Source: JAVBPP01 sp031549535
GTDB taxonomy: Bacteria; Bacillota; Clostridia; Oscillospirales; Acutalibacteraceae
DNA: 46,962 nt
Assembly (NCBI GenBank): GCA_031549535.1
Contig: JAVBPP010000065.1
Coordinates: forward strand, 1-46,962
Reading direction: 5' to 3'
Of the stretch, positions 22,245-30,334 are shown piece after piece; positions within the stretch are counted from its first letter, which is position 1, and each line of letters opens with the position of its first letter. Position numbers and translations under genes: made by a program. The notes under the pieces are model-generated. The model did no database searches and was not told the DNA's origin. It saw only the letters and a list, made by a program, of their open reading frames with translations.

Positions 22245-23570
22245 TCACAAATCATTCGTTCTGCGCATCAAGCAAAGATAAAAACCGTCACAGCCGTGCA
22301 GATGCGGCATCAGCGTCAGACCAAGCGCCCCGGGCGCGTGACGCGCGAAATCCGGATAGGGTTCCACGGCGCGGAAATCCTTGTTCTCTCGCAGAAACCG
22401 TTCGCATACCGCCTCGTTTTCAGCGGGGTTCAAGCTGCAGGTGGAGTAGAGAAGCAGCCCGTCCGGTTTTACATAGCTTGCGGCGCTGCAGAGTATAAGA
22501 TACTGCAAATCAGGCAATTTGTCAATATCCTGTGCGCTTTTGTAACGAATCTCGGGCTTACGGTGCAGGATTCCAAGACCGGAGCAGGGCACATCGCACA
22601 GTACTTTATCCGCCGGTTTGCGCGCAGAATCCACCTCCCGTGCGTCTGCGGCCTGCGTTGACAGATTTGTCAGCCCCAAGCGTTCGGCTCCCTGCAGAAT
22701 CAAGTTTAGCCGGGCGGGGTAGAGGTCGTAGGCCTGCACCTTGCCGCCTGGTTTGCAGTCCTGCGCCAGGGTAAAACTTTTACCGCCTGGGGCTGCGCAA
22801 ACGTCATAAATCGTATCCCCGTCTTTTGCATCCAACAACGCGCAGCAAAGCTGTGAGGCGCTGTCCTGCACATGAAACAATCCCTCGCGAAAACTGTCCA
22901 GCCGTTCCACTGCACCGCAGCGCTCCAAGTGAATACCCTGCGGGGTCAGCGGGTCTGGTTCGGCGGCGATGCCGTCCTGTGTAAACCGCGCCAATAAGCC
23001 GTTCCGGTCTATTTTTGCGGTATTCGTCCGCACAGTAAGTGCCGCGGGGGTTTGCATGGCGTCCAACAGGGCAAGGCAGTGCCGCATACCGTAGCTGCTT
23101 GTCCATAGTTCAATCAGCCACTCCGGCATACTGTAACGAATATGCAACGCAGAGGTATCCGTACCCTCCGGCAGTTTTAGTCCGCCTGCCGCGACCTTGC
23201 GCAGCACAGCATTTACAAGCCCGCCAGCGTACGCGCAGCGGTTCTGCTTCACAAGCAAAACGCTGCTGTTGACAGCAGCGCTGGGCGGAATTTTATCTAA
23301 AAAAAGCAGCTGATAGGCACCGATACGCAGGGCCGTCAATACCGGGGGGCTAAGCTTGGAAAGCGGCTGCGTGAGGTAACGCGAAAGCATATAGTCCAGC
23401 GTAATCAGCTTTTCCAAACAGCCGTAGACAAGGGCGCTGACAAGGCCCCTGTCACGCGCGTCCATCTCGGTTTCAGAAAGCTGTGCATCCAGCTCCAGGT
23501 TGGAGTAGGCATGATGCAGCTGGATTTTCAACAGAATAGAAAATGCTGTCTGTCGTGCGTCTTTTTTCAT
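22245..23570 (-). CDS. rsmB: RsmB, 16S rRNA m5C967 methyltransferase
   Basis: This 441-residue protein has an N-terminal NusB-like RNA-binding domain (about 1-140; RQTAFSILLKI and ALVYGCLEKLITLDYMLSR) and a C-terminal SAM methyltransferase domain. The SAM loop is YDVCAAPGGKSFTLAQ. The two catalytic Cys lie in CDVPCSGLGILHRKP and LYSTCSLNPAENEAV. It modifies C967 of 16S rRNA. The start ATG 23570 follows AGGAA at ten bases. It sits between the zinc peptidase and rlmN. Confidence 0.94.
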   Translation of the reverse strand: MKKDARQTAFSILLKIQLHHAYSNLELDAQLSETEMDARDRGLVSALVYGCLEKLITLDYMLSRYLTQPLSKLSPPVLTALRIGAYQLLFLDKIPPSAAVNSSVLLVKQNRCAYAGGLVNAVLRKVAAGGLKLPEGTDTSALHIRYSMPEWLIELWTSSYGMRHCLALLDAMQTPAALTVRTNTAKIDRNGLLARFTQDGIAAEPDPLTPQGIHLERCGAVERLDSFREGLFHVQDSASQLCCALLDAKDGDTIYDVCAAPGGKSFTLAQDCKPGGKVQAYDLYPARLNLILQGAERLGLTNLSTQAADAREVDSARKPADKVLCDVPCSGLGILHRKPEIRYKSAQDIDKLPDLQYLILCSAASYVKPDGLLLYSTCSLNPAENEAVCERFLRENKDFRAVEPYPDFARHAPGALGLTLMPHLHGCDGFYLCLMRRTNDL

Positions 23571-23592
23571 AGATCGAACGTTCCTTTCAGAA

Positions 23593-24288
23593 TCAGTTCC
23601 TTCTGTTCACGCGCAGTAACAGGCGCAGCAGATTGGCCAGCGACATAGCCAGTGCCGCGACATAGGTCATGGCAGCAGCGGTTAACACACGTTTTGCGGC
23701 AGCCTGCTCCTGCTCATCCAATACGCCGGCTTCATCTATAGCGCGCAGGGCACGTCGGCTGGCGTCAAATTCCACGGGCAGGGTCACCAGCTGAAACAGC
23801 GCCACGGCGGCGTAGGCAAACACGCCAATCCAAATCAGCGGCTCAAAACCCATCCAAAAACCCATGAGCGCCAGAGGAATGGCCAGCGCGGAACTGAAGT
23901 TGCACACCGGGATAAGACTGTTGCGGATTTTAATCGGCGCATAGTGCTCCGCATGCTGCACCGCGTGCCCCGCCTCATGGCAGGCCACGCCTATGGCCGC
24001 CACAGAAGAGCTGTTTGCCACGGACTGCGACAGGCGGATGATATTGCTGCGCGGGTCGTAATGGTCTGTCAGATTACCCGGAACTGTCTCGAAGCGCACA
24101 GAGGTCACATTATTTTGCTGCAGCACACGCATGGCCGCTTGCTCCGCTGTTATATTCCGGCGGGCAAGCATGCGCGCATATTTGTTGAAGGTGGATTTTA
24201 CCCGAAATTGGGCAATGAGTGACAAAATTAAAACAGGAACAACGAGTAAAAAGTATGTGTAATCATAAAAATAACTGTAGAATGGCAT
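23593..24288 (-). CDS. Membrane zinc metallopeptidase, YugP family
   Basis: The 231-residue membrane protein has an N-terminal helix (FLLVVPVLILSLIAQF), a zinc motif VACHEAGHAVQHAEHY, two central membrane helices (about 130-175), LPVEFDASRRALRAI with an acidic third-ligand candidate, and a final hydrophobic helix. This is the YugP-type (Pfam Zn_peptidase_2) fold. Its physiological substrate is not known to me. ATG 24288 follows AGGAGG at about seven bases. It is inserted between fmt and rsmB, which are adjacent in Bacillus; similar placement is common in Clostridia. The tight spacing (11 bases from fmt) puts it in the operon. Confidence 0.85.
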   Translation of the reverse strand: MPFYSYFYDYTYFLLVVPVLILSLIAQFRVKSTFNKYARMLARRNITAEQAAMRVLQQNNVTSVRFETVPGNLTDHYDPRSNIIRLSQSVANSSSVAAIGVACHEAGHAVQHAEHYAPIKIRNSLIPVCNFSSALAIPLALMGFWMGFEPLIWIGVFAYAAVALFQLVTLPVEFDASRRALRAIDEAGVLDEQEQAAAKRVLTAAAMTYVAALAMSLANLLRLLLRVNRRN

Positions 24289-24299
24289 GGTATGACCTC

Positions 24300-25226
24300 C
24301 TATTGCATTTGTGTACCCGGCTTTGGCGGGTTTCCGGCTACATATTGCGCGGCGCTCATCTGCTTTTTGCCTTCCGGCTGCACGGTCAGCAGTTCAAGGA
24401 CGCCTTGGCCGCAGGCGACAAGCAGTCTGCCACGGGCCTCTAACAATTCGCCGGGTGCGCCGCTCATCTCCGGAATCAGCCGGGACTCGTATATTTTTAA
24501 AATTTTTCCGTCTAAAACCGCGCTTGCCACAGGCCAGGGTGAAAGGCCGCGAATGTGGTTATGTATATGTTGCGCGGATTTTGTCCAATCAATCGGAGAA
24601 AAGGATTTTTGTAAAACAGGTGCATAACTGGCGCGGGTGTCATCCTGTTTATGCGCTTCGAGCGTGCCTTCCTCCAGGGCGGCGAGGGTGTCGTGCAACA
24701 CCGAGGCTCCCAAGACGGAAAGGCGGTCGAATAGCTCGCCGGCCGTTTCGTTTTCGCCGATATCCAGCTGCTCTGTCAGCAGCATATCGCCGGTGTCCAC
24801 CCCTTCGTCCATGAGCATGGAGGTGACACCCGTCACTGTTTCTCCGTTTAAAACTGCCCATTGAATCGGTGCCGCACCGCGTAGCCTGGGCAGCAAGGAT
24901 GCATGGATGTTAATACAGCCCAGCAAGGGGATATCCAAAATATCTTTCGGCAGAATTTTGCCGTAGGCGATGACAACGATTACATCCGGTTGGCAGGCGC
25001 GGATACGTTCATACGCAGCCCCGTCCCGCAACGTGGTGGGTTGGTGAACAGGCAAGTCCCAGCGCAGCGCCAGTTCTTTAACGGGCGGCGGAATCAGCAC
25101 GCTGTGATGCCTGCCGTGCGGCTTGTCCGGCTGAGTAAACACCGCGCTGACGGTGTGCCCGTCGCTTAGCAACTGTTCCAAACAGGGGACTGCAAAATCC
25201 GGCGTGCCCATAAACACAATTCTCAT
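24300..25226 (-). CDS. fmt: Methionyl-tRNA formyltransferase
   Basis: The 308-residue enzyme adds a formyl group from 10-formyl-THF to initiator Met-tRNA. The N-terminal catalytic domain has MRIVFMGTPDFAVPCLEQL, the INIHASLLPRLRGAAPIQWA signature with catalytic Asn/His, and MDEGVDTGDMLL. The C-terminal tRNA-binding domain begins near residue 205. GGGAGG precedes ATG 25226. It follows def by 26 bases; the pair adds and then removes the formyl group at translation start. Confidence 0.95.
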   Translation of the reverse strand: MRIVFMGTPDFAVPCLEQLLSDGHTVSAVFTQPDKPHGRHHSVLIPPPVKELALRWDLPVHQPTTLRDGAAYERIRACQPDVIVVIAYGKILPKDILDIPLLGCINIHASLLPRLRGAAPIQWAVLNGETVTGVTSMLMDEGVDTGDMLLTEQLDIGENETAGELFDRLSVLGASVLHDTLAALEEGTLEAHKQDDTRASYAPVLQKSFSPIDWTKSAQHIHNHIRGLSPWPVASAVLDGKILKIYESRLIPEMSGAPGELLEARGRLLVACGQGVLELLTVQPEGKKQMSAAQYVAGNPPKPGTQMQ

Positions 25227-25252
25227 GCGGCATTCCTCCCATATATTTGCTT

Positions 25253-25702
25253 TTATTCTACATTCCGAATCACGCGTTTTGTAAACAGGATTCCGTTCAA
25301 GTGATCCGTCTCATGGCAAAAGCAGCGAGCCAAAAGGCCGTCGCGCTTATAGACCTGCCATTTGCCGTTGCGGTCCTGCGCTTTGATTTTTACAATGGCC
25401 GGGCGGCGCGTAACGCCCGTTTTTCCGGGGAGAGAAAGGCAGCCCTCCTGCGCCTCCTGCTCGCCCTCTTCCTCAATAATTTCGGGGTTAATCAGCTCCA
25501 AAATTTCGTTGCCCGTGTCGACAACAACAATGCGGCGTAAAATACCCACCTGCACAGCCGCCAGCCCCACACCGCCGGCCTGCTTAAGCGTTTCAATCAT
25601 ATCATCCAGAATGCCCGCAAGGCGCTCGTCAAACAGCTCCACCGGGCGGCTGGCTTTTAGGAGGATGGGGTCGTCGTCCGTAATAATGGTTCTCTTTGCC
25701 AT
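25253..25702 (-). CDS. def: Peptide deformylase
   Basis: This 149-residue metal hydrolase removes the N-formyl group from new proteins. All three motifs are present: GVGLAAVQVG, EGCLSLP (metal-binding Cys) and CFCHETDHLNG (HExxH-type HETDH). The length fits the short type 1/3 deformylases. Start ATG 25702 follows GGGAGAG. It lies 48 bases after priA and upstream of fmt, the standard order. Confidence 0.95.
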   Translation of the reverse strand: MAKRTIITDDDPILLKASRPVELFDERLAGILDDMIETLKQAGGVGLAAVQVGILRRIVVVDTGNEILELINPEIIEEEGEQEAQEGCLSLPGKTGVTRRPAIVKIKAQDRNGKWQVYKRDGLLARCFCHETDHLNGILFTKRVIRNVE

Positions 25703-25750
25703 GATACACTCTCCCTGTGCTAATAAAATGTCTATTTTGTGGAATTAGTA

Positions 25751-28201
25751 TTAAATCGCTTCCTTGGGATTCATATCCGCATATATGGTAATGCCGTTCA
25801 GACTGCTCTGGCTGCCCAGCTCTTTTAAAAGTGCGGCAATCATCCTGCGCAGTCCCGCGGTATTCTTACATTTTATGATAAGCCGAAAGCGGTATTTGTT
25901 ACTGACCTTTGCAATCCGCGCGGGCATTGGCCCCAGAATAATCAGCTTTTGCTCCGGATAATCCGCGGCGTTGAGGGCGCTGAGCCTGTCCAGTGCATAG
26001 TGCGCGGCTGCCCTTGCCCTGTCCTCCTGCTCGCAGGCAAAGCCAATCACGCACAAATCGCAGTAGGGCGGATAGATCATCTGTTTGCGAATACGGATTT
26101 CGGTGTTAAAAAAAGCCTCGTAATCCTGTTTTGCCGCCAGCTGAATAATGGGGTTTTCCGGCGTTAGAGTCTGAATCAGCGCCTTGCCCGGGTACTTTCC
26201 GCGTCCGGAGCGCCCAACCACCTGTGTCAACAGCGAGAAGGTCTGTTCCAGGCTGCGGAAATCGCCGTTGTAAAGCTGCTGGTCAACGGAGATAACCCCA
26301 ACCAAGGTCACATTTTCAAAATCCAGCCCCTTGGCAACCATCTGGGTGCCCAACAGAATATCAAACTCCTGCTTGCGGAACTGCTCCAGCTTGCTTTCAT
26401 GGGCATAGCGCCCGCTTGTGGTATCCATATCCATGCGCAGAATTCGCGCATCCGGCAAAAGCTGTTCCAGCTCTGTTTCAATGCGTTGCGTCCCAAAGCC
26501 CGCATAGCGCACCTGAGGTTTGCCGCAGCTGTCACATAGATTAGAAAACTCGCGCGAGAAGCCGCAATAGTGGCACATTAGGCGATTGTTGGCCGTGTGA
26601 TAGGTCATGGAAACGCTGCAGTAGGGGCAGGAAATGACATGGTCGCAGGCGCGGCAGGCGCAAAAGGTGTTGAAACCCCGCCGATTGATGAGTAAAATCG
26701 CCTGGTGCCCTTCTGCAAGTGTGTGCTCCAGAGCCTGTAGCAAAACAGAGCTTAGGGCAGGGGATTGCCCCGGAAGCTGCTGCTCCTGTTTCATATCCAC
26801 TGTCACAACCTCCGGCAACACGGCGCTGCCGTAACGGCTTTTTAGGGTATTTAAGCTGTATTTTCCGGCCTTTGCGGCCGCAAAACTCTCCACACTTGGT
26901 GTGGCGGAGGCGTAAACTGTCAGTGCCTTATGGTATGCGCCGCGAAAGCGAGCCACATCCTTGACTGTGTAGCGCGGCGTCTGCTCGGATTTATAGGTGT
27001 GCTCCTGTTCCTCATCCATAATAATCAAGCCGAGGTTCTCAACGGGAGCAAAGATAGCGGAGCGTGTACCGAGTACAATGCGCGCATCCCCCCCGCGCAT
27101 GCGTCTCCACTCATCCGCGCGTTCCCCTGCGGAGAGGGCGCTGTGCACTACGGCGACAAGCGTGCCGTAACGACGGTAAAAGAGCGAAAGCATCTGCGGC
27201 GTGAGCGCAATTTCCGGCACCATCACAATGGCGGTTTTGCCCCGGGCACAGATTTCATCAATCAAACGCAAATAGACCTGTGTTTTCCCCGCGCCGGTAA
27301 CGCCGAACAGCAGGGAACTGCCGCCGCCTGTCTCATATTGCTTGAACAGGTTTTCGTAGCAAGCTTGTTGCTCCGGCGTTAGTAAAATTTCGCATTGTTC
27401 CGCCTGTGCATCAAACTCCGCCTTCGGCCTGCGTACGCGCAGCTGCTGGTAAACGGTGACAACACCCTTCTTTTCCAGCGCCAATGTCACGGCGGGAGTT
27501 AAGCCTGTGAAGTAGCAAATCTCCTTCACGCTCGCGCTGCCGATATCATGGAGCAGGTCTATAACCTCCTGCTGCTTTTTTGTCAGTGTAACGGCAGGTG
27601 CATCCTCATTTAAGCGCACCATGCGTGTGGAGGCCTCCTGCACACCATTGACTGCGTCGGAATTGCTGTAAAGCCGTCCCTTTGTCAATAGCGTGTCCAA
27701 AAACGGCGCATCTTGTGCGTAGCCGAGGGCTTTGTAGAGGCTTTCTTTTTTTACATAGCCGCCCCGTTTCAGCAGATAATCATACAGCTCCTGCTCCTGC
27801 GCGGTCAAAGGCTGGGTGTCCCTCACATCCCCTGGCGCAATTGCCGCAAAGGAGCGCACCAGCTTTTGATTGATTCCGGGCGGAAGCATAGCGCGCACCG
27901 CCTCGTAAAGCGTGCAAAAGGTCTGTTCGCTGAGAAAGGCGGCAAGCTGCAGCAGCTCAGACTGCAACAGCGGTGCTTGGTCAAGCACCGCTGCGATGGG
28001 CTTACAGCTTTCATGCTCCGCCTGCTCTGTCAAAGCGAGCACCATGCCGATACACTTTTTGTTGCCGCGGCCAAACGAAACCAACACCCGGCAGCCCGGC
28101 TGCGTTTGTTCGAGCAGGGCATCGGGTACACGGTAACTGAAGGCCTTATCAAAGCTGTAGACGGTGCTTTCCACTGCTACGAGCGCGTAGCGTTCCGCCA
28201 A
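25751..28201 (-). CDS. priA: PriA, primosomal replication restart helicase
   Basis: The 816-residue helicase reloads the replisome at stalled forks. It has an N-terminal 3'-end binding domain (VESTVYSFDKAFSYRVPDAL), a winged-helix part, helicase motif I FGVTGAGKTQVYLRLI, the DEEQ box IIMDEEQEHTYK, and a zinc region with paired Cys (CRACDHVISCPYCS, CHYCGFS, CDSCGKPQ), then motifs V-VI (QMVAKGLDFENV, QVVGRSGRG). TTG 28201 was chosen: GAGGTGA lies just upstream and this start clears the rpoZ stop at 28221. Longer in-frame starts would overlap rpoZ. Bacillus has coaBC between rpoZ and priA; it is missing here. Confidence 0.94.
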   Translation of the reverse strand: MAERYALVAVESTVYSFDKAFSYRVPDALLEQTQPGCRVLVSFGRGNKKCIGMVLALTEQAEHESCKPIAAVLDQAPLLQSELLQLAAFLSEQTFCTLYEAVRAMLPPGINQKLVRSFAAIAPGDVRDTQPLTAQEQELYDYLLKRGGYVKKESLYKALGYAQDAPFLDTLLTKGRLYSNSDAVNGVQEASTRMVRLNEDAPAVTLTKKQQEVIDLLHDIGSASVKEICYFTGLTPAVTLALEKKGVVTVYQQLRVRRPKAEFDAQAEQCEILLTPEQQACYENLFKQYETGGGSSLLFGVTGAGKTQVYLRLIDEICARGKTAIVMVPEIALTPQMLSLFYRRYGTLVAVVHSALSAGERADEWRRMRGGDARIVLGTRSAIFAPVENLGLIIMDEEQEHTYKSEQTPRYTVKDVARFRGAYHKALTVYASATPSVESFAAAKAGKYSLNTLKSRYGSAVLPEVVTVDMKQEQQLPGQSPALSSVLLQALEHTLAEGHQAILLINRRGFNTFCACRACDHVISCPYCSVSMTYHTANNRLMCHYCGFSREFSNLCDSCGKPQVRYAGFGTQRIETELEQLLPDARILRMDMDTTSGRYAHESKLEQFRKQEFDILLGTQMVAKGLDFENVTLVGVISVDQQLYNGDFRSLEQTFSLLTQVVGRSGRGKYPGKALIQTLTPENPIIQLAAKQDYEAFFNTEIRIRKQMIYPPYCDLCVIGFACEQEDRARAAAHYALDRLSALNAADYPEQKLIILGPMPARIAKVSNKYRFRLIIKCKNTAGLRRMIAALLKELGSQSSLNGITIYADMNPKEAI

Positions 28202-28220
28202 TGGAATCACCTCAATACTA

Positions 28221-28430
28221 TTATATGTTACGGATTTCCTCCGGCTCAACAATGACATAGTCGCCACGGATAATTTCTTCAATGGCAATAGAAACGGGCT
28301 TTTCTGTCATGATTTCGCGGCTTTGCTCCGCGTTTTCCGCAATAATGCGCGCGCGCTTTGCGGTGGCTATCACCAGGGAATAGCGGCTCAAATGGTTTTG
28401 TAAAACGCCTCTCAAATCAGGATTCAGCAT
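28221..28430 (-). CDS. rpoZ: RNA polymerase omega subunit
   Basis: The 69-residue small subunit helps assemble RNA polymerase. The family pattern is clear: RYSLVIATAKRARIIAE near the start and EKPVSIAIEEIIRGDYVIVE at the end. ATG 28430 lies inside the last codons of gmk, a 14-base overlap. This order, gmk then rpoZ, is usual in Firmicutes. Confidence 0.93.
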   Translation of the reverse strand: MLNPDLRGVLQNHLSRYSLVIATAKRARIIAENAEQSREIMTEKPVSIAIEEIIRGDYVIVEPEEIRNI

Positions 28431-29043
28431 ATTGTGTTACCTCGCTTAACAAATATTTGCTTCGGCAGGAGCGCAAACGCTCCGCACGAATAATGGCATC
28501 CAAGTCCTGCGCCGCATCCGCGACATTGTGGTTGATTGTGATGTAATCGTATTCTCCCGCGCGAAGCATTTCCTGCGCCGCTATGGTCAGCCGCCGCCGG
28601 ATATCCTCCTCATCCTCGGATTCCCGCATACGCAGGCGCTGCTCCAGGATGGGCATGGAGGGCGGAGCCAAAAAGACACTGCAGACATCCGGATACAGTG
28701 TGCGGATTTTTTCCGCCCCCTGCACCTCGATTTCCAATATCACCGTTTTTCCCTGCGCAAGCATATCGTCCACCGGTTGTTTGGGAGTGCCGTAAAAGTT
28801 CTCGCCGTATTGCGCGTGCTCCAGTATCATACCCTCCGCAAGCTTGCGCTGAAAATATTCATGCGTGACAAAGTAGTAATGCTTTCCGTCAATCTCCCAT
28901 TCTCGCTTTGCGCGCGTTGTCAGAGAGGTGGAAAGGCAGATTTCCGGATTTCGGCGCAGCAGCTCGCACAGAACCGTATCCTTCCCGGAGCCGGAGGGGC
29001 CGGAGAGCACAACCAGCAAGCCGTTATTTGTGTGGCTATTCAT
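28417..29043 (-). CDS. gmk: Guanylate kinase
   Basis: The 208-residue kinase makes GDP from GMP and ATP. It shows the P-loop LSGPSGSGKDTV, the GMP-binding STSLTTRAKREWEIDGKHYY and HAQYGENFYGTP, and EIEVQGAEKIR. ATG 29043 shares one base with the remA stop and follows GAGGAGGAAG; a TTG one codon earlier is less likely. It is translationally coupled to remA and rpoZ. Confidence 0.95.
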   Translation of the reverse strand: MNSHTNNGLLVVLSGPSGSGKDTVLCELLRRNPEICLSTSLTTRAKREWEIDGKHYYFVTHEYFQRKLAEGMILEHAQYGENFYGTPKQPVDDMLAQGKTVILEIEVQGAEKIRTLYPDVCSVFLAPPSMPILEQRLRMRESEDEEDIRRRLTIAAQEMLRAGEYDYITINHNVADAAQDLDAIIRAERLRSCRSKYLLSEVTQYAES

Positions 29044-29318
29044 CAAACCTGTTCTTCCTCCTCGTCCGCCTGGTAGGTATCGTTTTCGCTGAGCAGGCGG
29101 TTTGCCACGGTTTCACTCTGCAAATAAGATAGAACCACATGCTCGCTGTCCGTGATGATTACCGCGCGGGTTCTGCGCCCGTGCGTTGCGTCTATCAGCC
29201 TTCCCTTTTCCTTGCAATCCTGAATCATCCGCTTGATGGGCGCGGATTCCGGGCTGACGACTGCCACCACGCGGCCTGCATTCACCATGTTGCCAAATCC
29301 AATGTTGATGAGTTTCAT
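29043..29318 (-). CDS. remA: RemA/DUF370 DNA-binding regulator
   Basis: This 91-residue protein has the DUF370 signature MKLINIGFGNMVNAGRVVAV with SAPIKRMIQDCKEKGRLIDA and RRTRAVIITDSEHVVLS. In Bacillus RemA is a DNA-binding activator of biofilm-matrix and osmoprotection genes. Its position between yicC and gmk is conserved in Firmicutes. The acidic tail (ENDTYQADEEEEQV) extends past the core. The start lies 21 bases after yicC. Confidence 0.92.
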   Translation of the reverse strand: MKLINIGFGNMVNAGRVVAVVSPESAPIKRMIQDCKEKGRLIDATHGRRTRAVIITDSEHVVLSYLQSETVANRLLSENDTYQADEEEEQV

Positions 29319-29339
29319 GTATTGACTCCGATTATATGT

Positions 29340-30230
29340 TTATTCAATGTTTTGTATCTGCTCACGGATTTTTTCAATCTCTGATTTCACGTTTACCACC
29401 CGCCGTGCAATGGCAACATCCTGTGCCTTGGAGCCGATGGTGTTGGCCTCGCGGTTCATCTCCTGCACCAGAAAATCCATTTTCCGCCCGATTGCCTCTT
29501 CGCTCCCGCCTAAAAATCCGCGCAACTGATCCATGTGGCTGCGCAGGCGAACGGTTTCCTCCGCAACGGCAATTTTATCAGCAAAGATGGCGGCCTCCGT
29601 CAATAGGCGCTGTTCATCCACGGTGGCACTTTCCAATAAATCCCGCATACGGCCAAGCAGCTTTTCGTTGTATTCCTGTACCGTTTCCGGCGAACGAGCC
29701 TCCACAAAGGCCACATCGTTAAGAATGGTGTCCAGGCGGCTTTCCACATCAAGGCGCAAGCGCTCCCCCTCGCTTTCACGCATAGAAAGGAACTGTGTCA
29801 ACGCCTGCTGTGCGGCAGGCAGAACATCCGCCCAAAGCGCATCCGGGTCGACTTGCTTTTTTTCTACATGAAACAAATCGGGAAACTGCCCGAGTGCAAC
29901 AGCGCTTAAGTCATTCATAAGGTTGTAACGCTCGGACAACTCACGCATGGCGTCCACATAACCACCCGCCAGCGCATGGTTGATTTGAATTTGCACATCG
30001 TCATCCGCAAGGAATTCAATCTGCAAAAAGCATTCCACTTTGCCGCGGGAAATGCTGCCCTGAAAAAAGCTTTTCAGCTTTTCTTCCAAAAAGCCGAACG
30101 CACGCGGCACACGGGAGGAAAACTCAAAATAGCGGTGGTTCACGCTCTTGATTTCCAGCAAAATATTCTTATCCGCAAGCTGGAATTGCGCCCGGCCGTA
30201 ACCGGTCATGCTCCTGAGCAACCCAATCAA
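29340..30230 (-). CDS. yicC: YicC-family endoribonuclease
   Basis: This 296-residue protein has the family N-terminus RSMTGYGRAQFQ, the SVNHRYFEFSSRVPRAFGFL block and the C-terminal GRKMDFLVQEMNREANTIGSK with NVKSEIEKIREQIQNIE. YicC proteins are described as endoribonucleases involved in RNA turnover. TTG 30230 follows AGGAAA; a second TTG at 30221 would also give the usual MxRSMTGYG start. It is the first gene of the long minus-strand operon. Confidence 0.9.
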   Translation of the reverse strand: MIGLLRSMTGYGRAQFQLADKNILLEIKSVNHRYFEFSSRVPRAFGFLEEKLKSFFQGSISRGKVECFLQIEFLADDDVQIQINHALAGGYVDAMRELSERYNLMNDLSAVALGQFPDLFHVEKKQVDPDALWADVLPAAQQALTQFLSMRESEGERLRLDVESRLDTILNDVAFVEARSPETVQEYNEKLLGRMRDLLESATVDEQRLLTEAAIFADKIAVAEETVRLRSHMDQLRGFLGGSEEAIGRKMDFLVQEMNREANTIGSKAQDVAIARRVVNVKSEIEKIREQIQNIE

Positions 30231-30253
30231 CTCGTTTCCTAAAACTTCTTTTT

Positions 30254-30283
30254 ATTATACCAACTTACCCCGGTCGTTGTCAA
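30254..30283 (-). promoter_or_regulatory. Promoter of the yicC-to-spoVM operon
   Basis: On the minus strand a perfect TTGACA (30283-30278) and a perfect TATAAT (30259-30254) are 18 bases apart. Transcription would begin near 30247, leaving a leader of under 20 bases before yicC. Such a strong promoter fits a housekeeping operon. Confidence 0.85.
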
Positions 30284-30295
30284 CCGATTTTTGCG

Positions 30296-30321
30296 CTTAA
30301 GAATAAAGCTTAAGAATAAAG
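30296..30321. repeat. Tandem 13-bp direct repeat
   Basis: CTTAAGAATAAAG occurs twice in direct succession (30296-30308 and 30309-30321), between the yicC promoter and the end of the nucleotidase gene. It could be slippage debris or a protein-binding site. No terminator hairpin is seen for the nucleotidase transcript, nor for anything else in this gap. Confidence 0.7.
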
Positions 30322-30334
30322 CCATTCAATTTGG